From: Alloalcanivorax dieselolei B5
Lineage (GTDB): Bacteria; Pseudomonadota; Gammaproteobacteria; Pseudomonadales; Alcanivoracaceae
Length of the DNA stretch: 64,000 nt
Reading direction: 5' to 3'
NCBI RefSeq assembly: GCF_000300005.1
Contig: NC_018691.1
Span: forward strand, 62,001 to 126,000
The position numbers were made by a program, and so were the translations under genes. The notes beneath the pieces are model-generated. The model was not told where the DNA came from. It saw only the letters and a list, made by a program, of their open reading frames with translations, and ran no database searches. Positions 61,181-64,000 of this stretch are shown here, piece after piece; the stretch's first letter is position 1, and each line of letters opens with the position of its first letter.

Positions 61181-62485
61181 TCACCCCATGGTTTTGCGCA
61201 GGCGGGCCAGATAAAAACCGTCCGGCCCCTGATCCCGCGGCAGCAATTGCCAGCCCCGCGCCGCCGGTGACGCGGCGCCAATGCCCGGCGTGTCCTCGGT
61301 GGCGTCTTCGGTGCGCTCGAGGAACGCACTGATTTGCTGATCGTTTTCGGCGCGCAGCACCGAGCAGGTGGCGTACACCAGCGTACCCCCGGGGCGCAGC
61401 AGCGGCCATAGTGCATCCAGCATGCGCGCTTGTAAATCCACCAGGGCCGGCAGGTCCTGGCGGCGGCGATGCCATTTCACATCCGGCTGGCGGCGCAGGA
61501 TGCCGGTGGCTGAGCAGGGGGCATCCAGCAGAATGGCGTCAAACGGCTCACCGTCCCACCAGCTTTGCGGGTCGGCGGCGTCACCCTGGAGCACGGTGGC
61601 CTCGGCGTCGAGGCGCTTGAGCGCCTCGCGCACCTGACGCAGACGCGATTCGGACACGTCCAGTGCCACCAGCCGTGCGCCGGGAAAGGCTTCGGCCAGC
61701 TGACCGGTCTTGCCGCCGGGCGCGGCGCAGGCGTCGAGCACGCGCGCGCCGTCCGGCATCGCCATCAAGGTCACCGGCAGTTGCGCCGCTTCGTCCTGCA
61801 CCGTCAGTTCGCCCTCGGCGAAACCGGGCAGGGCGGTGACCGGGCGGGGTGGCGACAGATACAGCGCCCACGGAGAGAGAGCACCGGCACGGGCTTCGTC
61901 ACCGAATTGTGTCAGCCAATGGTCGCGGTGGTGGTGCCGCTGATTCACCCGCAGGGTCAGCGGCGGTGGCGTCAGGCTGGCCTCGGCCATGGCGGCGGCC
62001 TGATCCGGCCAGTCGCTTTGCCACTGCTGCCAGAGCCAGTCCGGCAGCGACCAGCGCACCGCGTCGGGGTAGTCGGCGAAGGCGGTGGCGGCGTCAATAC
62101 GGCTGGCCTTGCGCAACACCGCGTTGGCCAGGCCACTGGCCCAGCCCGCTTTCAATTTGCGGCACAGGTCCGGATAGGCATTGACCACCGCATGATCGGC
62201 GCGGTCGCTGAACCACAGTTCGTAAAGGCCGCACAGTAGCGCCAGCCGCACCGGCTGGGCACTGGGTTTGAGTGGTTTGCTCAGCTGTTGATTGAGCCAG
62301 TGATTGAGTGGGCGCAGGTAGCGGCAGACACCAAAGCAGAGGTCGCGCATCAGGCCGCCGGCGGCGCCATCCAGGGCCTGGGCGCGCAGCACCTCGCGCA
62401 GACTGGCGCCGTCGCCGCTGCCGGGCAGCACACGATTGAGGGCGCGTACCGCCGCCAGACGGGGGTTGGGGGCGGCCTCAGCCAA
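61181..62485 (-). CDS. rsmB: 16S rRNA (cytosine-967-C5)-methyltransferase RsmB
   Basis: A 434-residue SAM-dependent methyltransferase: N-terminal NusB-like helical domain ([16 protein letters not shown]), then [37 protein letters not shown] with the first catalytic Cys and [17 protein letters not shown] with the second. Translation probably begins at a TTG at 62485 that overlaps the fmt stop; no ATG is available nearby. It methylates C967 of 16S rRNA. Confidence 0.94.
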   Translation of the reverse strand: MAEAAPNPRLAAVRALNRVLPGSGDGASLREVLRAQALDGAAGGLMRDLCFGVCRYLRPLNHWLNQQLSKPLKPSAQPVRLALLCGLYELWFSDRADHAVVNAYPDLCRKLKAGWASGLANAVLRKASRIDAATAFADYPDAVRWSLPDWLWQQWQSDWPDQAAAMAEASLTPPPLTLRVNQRHHHRDHWLTQFGDEARAGALSPWALYLSPPRPVTALPGFAEGELTVQDEAAQLPVTLMAMPDGARVLDACAAPGGKTGQLAEAFPGARLVALDVSESRLRQVREALKRLDAEATVLQGDAADPQSWWDGEPFDAILLDAPCSATGILRRQPDVKWHRRRQDLPALVDLQARMLDALWPLLRPGGTLVYATCSVLRAENDQQISAFLERTEDATEDTPGIGAASPAARGWQLLPRDQGPDGFYLARLRKTMG

Positions 62486-63443
62486 GATGGTCGCCCCGCG
62501 CGAACAGATCCGGGTGGCCGCGCAGTATCTCGGCCACGCTCATCGGCTTCTTGCCCGGCAACTGGATTCGTTGCAGCCGCAACGCGATGTCGCCGCAGGC
62601 CACCACCACGCCGTCGGCATCGGCGGTGATGATGTCGCCCGGCTCCTGCAGGGTGGTGTCGGCGTCGCACTCCTGGGCTTCCCATACCCGCACCGCCTTG
62701 CCATCCAGATCAAACCAGCACACCGGCCAGGGATTGAACGCGCGAATGCGACAGCTCAGGGCCCGCGCCGGCAGGCGGAAGTCCAGGCGGGCTTCTTCCT
62801 TGCTCAGCTTGTGGGCGTAGGTGACGCCGTCGTCCGGTTGCGGCTGGGCCCGCTGTAAATGGCCGGGCAGATCCTCCAGCACCGTGACCAGCAGGCGCGC
62901 GCCTTGCCCGGCCAGCCGGTCGTGCAGTTCTCCGCCAGTTTCATGGTCGCCGATGTCCAGCGCTTCGGCGAGCAGCATGGGGCCAGTATCGAGGCCGGCG
63001 TCCATGCGCATGATGGTGGTGCCGCTTTGCCGGTCACCGGCCATGATGGCGCGCTGGATCGGCGCCGCGCCACGCCAGCGCGGCAGCAGTGAAGCGTGCA
63101 CGTTGACGCAGGCGAGCCGGGGGATATCCAGCACCGCCTGGGGGATGATCAGGCCGTAGGCGACCACGATCAGCGCATCCAGCCCGAGATCGCGAAGTTG
63201 GGTCTGGATCGCTTCGTCCTTAAGGGTGGTGGGTTGCAGAACCGGGATGCCGGCGCTTTCCGCCAGTGCTTTGACCGGCCCCGGCTTGACCTTCTTGCCG
63301 CGACCGGCGCCACGGTCCGGCTGCGTCAGCACGGCGACAACGTCGTGAGGGCTGTCCAGCAGCGCCTGCAGGCAGCTCGCGGCGAAGTCCGGCGTGCCGG
63401 CGAAGGCCAGCCGTAAGGGAGAAGACTGTTCGGAATGGGCCAC
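62478..63443 (-). CDS. fmt: Methionyl-tRNA formyltransferase
   Basis: A 321-residue enzyme that formylates initiator Met-tRNA. LRLAFAGTPDFAASCLQALL, TQPDRGAGRGKKVKPGPVK, VVAYGLIIP, NVHASLLPRWRGAAPIQRAI (catalytic Asn-His) and DTGPMLL are all present. The start is a GTG at 63443. It follows def, as in most proteobacteria, with 83 bases between, and overlaps rsmB by eight bases. Confidence 0.96.
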   Translation of the reverse strand: MAHSEQSSPLRLAFAGTPDFAASCLQALLDSPHDVVAVLTQPDRGAGRGKKVKPGPVKALAESAGIPVLQPTTLKDEAIQTQLRDLGLDALIVVAYGLIIPQAVLDIPRLACVNVHASLLPRWRGAAPIQRAIMAGDRQSGTTIMRMDAGLDTGPMLLAEALDIGDHETGGELHDRLAGQGARLLVTVLEDLPGHLQRAQPQPDDGVTYAHKLSKEEARLDFRLPARALSCRIRAFNPWPVCWFDLDGKAVRVWEAQECDADTTLQEPGDIITADADGVVVACGDIALRLQRIQLPGKKPMSVAEILRGHPDLFARGDHLG

Positions 63444-63526
63444 GATGGTGATCCGTCTCCAGGAAACGGGGCGGTGCTGCCGCCCCGGGGGAATGGATGT
63501 CAGAGTCTGCGCGCGCTGTCAGGCGC

Positions 63527-64000
63527 TCAGGCTTGCTGGCGGTGGATCTTCTGCAGTTTCTTCTTGATGCGGTCACGCTTGAGCCGTGATACGTAATCCA
63601 CGAACAGCTTGCCGTCCAGATGATCGATCTCATGCTGGATGCAAGTGGCGAGCAGGCCATCGGCCTCCATCTCAAACGGATTTCCGTCCCGGTCCAGGGC
63701 CTTGATCATCACCCGCGCCGGCCGCTCCACCTGCTCGTAGAAACCGGGCACCGACAGGCAGCCCTCCTCATAGGGGGCAAGATCCCCGGTGAGCGGGGTG
63801 ATCTCCGGGTTGATGAACACCAGCGGTTGATCCCGCTCCTCGGAGACATCGATCACCAGCAAACGCTGATGCACGTTCACCTGGGTGGCCGCCAGGCCGA
63901 TGCCGGACGCTTCATACATGGTTTCGATCATATCGTCGATCAGTTTGCGAAGCGCGTCATCCACCTGTTCCACCGGTTTTGCTACGGTGCGGAGTCGGGG
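63527..64000 (-). CDS. def: Peptide deformylase, N-terminus outside window
   Basis: 158 codons are visible, starting [15 protein letters not shown] at the window edge, so only about 10-12 N-terminal residues are missing. The three deformylase motifs are intact: [15 protein letters not shown] (metal Cys) and HEIDHLDG (two metal His and catalytic Glu). It removes formyl groups from new proteins, the counterpart of fmt. The Lys/Arg-rich C-terminal tail ([19 protein letters not shown]) is usual. Confidence 0.96.
   Translation of the reverse strand, partial: PRLRTVAKPVEQVDDALRKLIDDMIETMYEASGIGLAATQVNVHQRLLVIDVSEERDQPLVFINPEITPLTGDLAPYEEGCLSVPGFYEQVERPARVMIKALDRDGNPFEMEADGLLATCIQHEIDHLDGKLFVDYVSRLKRDRIKKKLQKIHRQQA

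Overview
The window is a 64 kb piece of a GC-rich gammaproteobacterial chromosome. Its gene content fits an Alcanivorax/Alloalcanivorax-type marine hydrocarbon degrader: an AlkB2-like alkane hydroxylase with a divergent GntR regulator, several acyl-CoA dehydrogenases, a marine-type sortase pair, TRAP binding proteins and a type IV pilus Chp chemosensory system. The taxonomic call is inference from gene content and order. No rRNA, tRNA, CRISPR array or prophage was recognised.

Layout. 1-14119 (minus strand): a LpxL-type acyltransferase cut by the window edge, an MBL-fold hydrolase, then the twitching-motility cluster pilG-pilH-pilI-pilJ-pilK-chpA-chpB-chpC. 14352-22551 (mostly plus): gshB, tonB, yqgE, ruvX, then pyrR, pyrB and a catalytically decayed pyrC. 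The order from pilG outward is that of the Pseudomonas aeruginosa pil-chp/gshB/tonB3/pyr region, but a fic gene with its own operator and a small exported protein interrupt it between ruvX and pyrR. 22567-30367: two periplasmic thiol-redox genes, a two-component system, a lipoprotein, and a quinone/electrophile-defence cluster (LysR regulator, azoR-like, glutathionyl-hydroquinone reductase, pirin). 30452-31380: an orphan higA and two composite inverted-repeat elements. 31381-36148: pilU and pilT, then divergent yggS-proC-yggT. 36227-43426: HMG-CoA-lyase-like enzyme, lipase, OsmC protein, two tandem TRAP binding proteins with no permease, a phosphatase and a long-chain-type acyl-CoA dehydrogenase. 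43398-48057: sortase plus VIT/VWA target, gntR and alkB. 48506-55645: acetyltransferase, photolyase and a four-gene acyl-CoA degradation operon (thiolase, two unlike acyl-CoA dehydrogenases, enoyl-CoA hydratase) beside a TetR regulator. 55665-56970: an IS110-family element sitting inside a REP-like palindrome. 57195-64000: amidohydrolase, trkH, trkA, rsmB, fmt and the def gene cut by the window edge.

The most interesting signal is the IS110 element. Its 230-base 5' non-coding end folds on paper into the stem and loop layout of a bridge RNA. One loop carries two short guides matching both sides of the site where the element actually sits, around a CT core. An intact copy of the same palindrome at 24088-24172 gives the empty-site sequence, so the insertion point can be read to the base. 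A second unusual signal is the pair of elements at 30947-31052 and 31187-31294: they share an internal core but have unrelated outer arms that still pair within each copy. Further observations are Gln-for-His substitutions in three Hpt-like modules of ChpA, a promoter plus perfect dyad in front of fic, and an orphan HigA whose toxin partner is missing.
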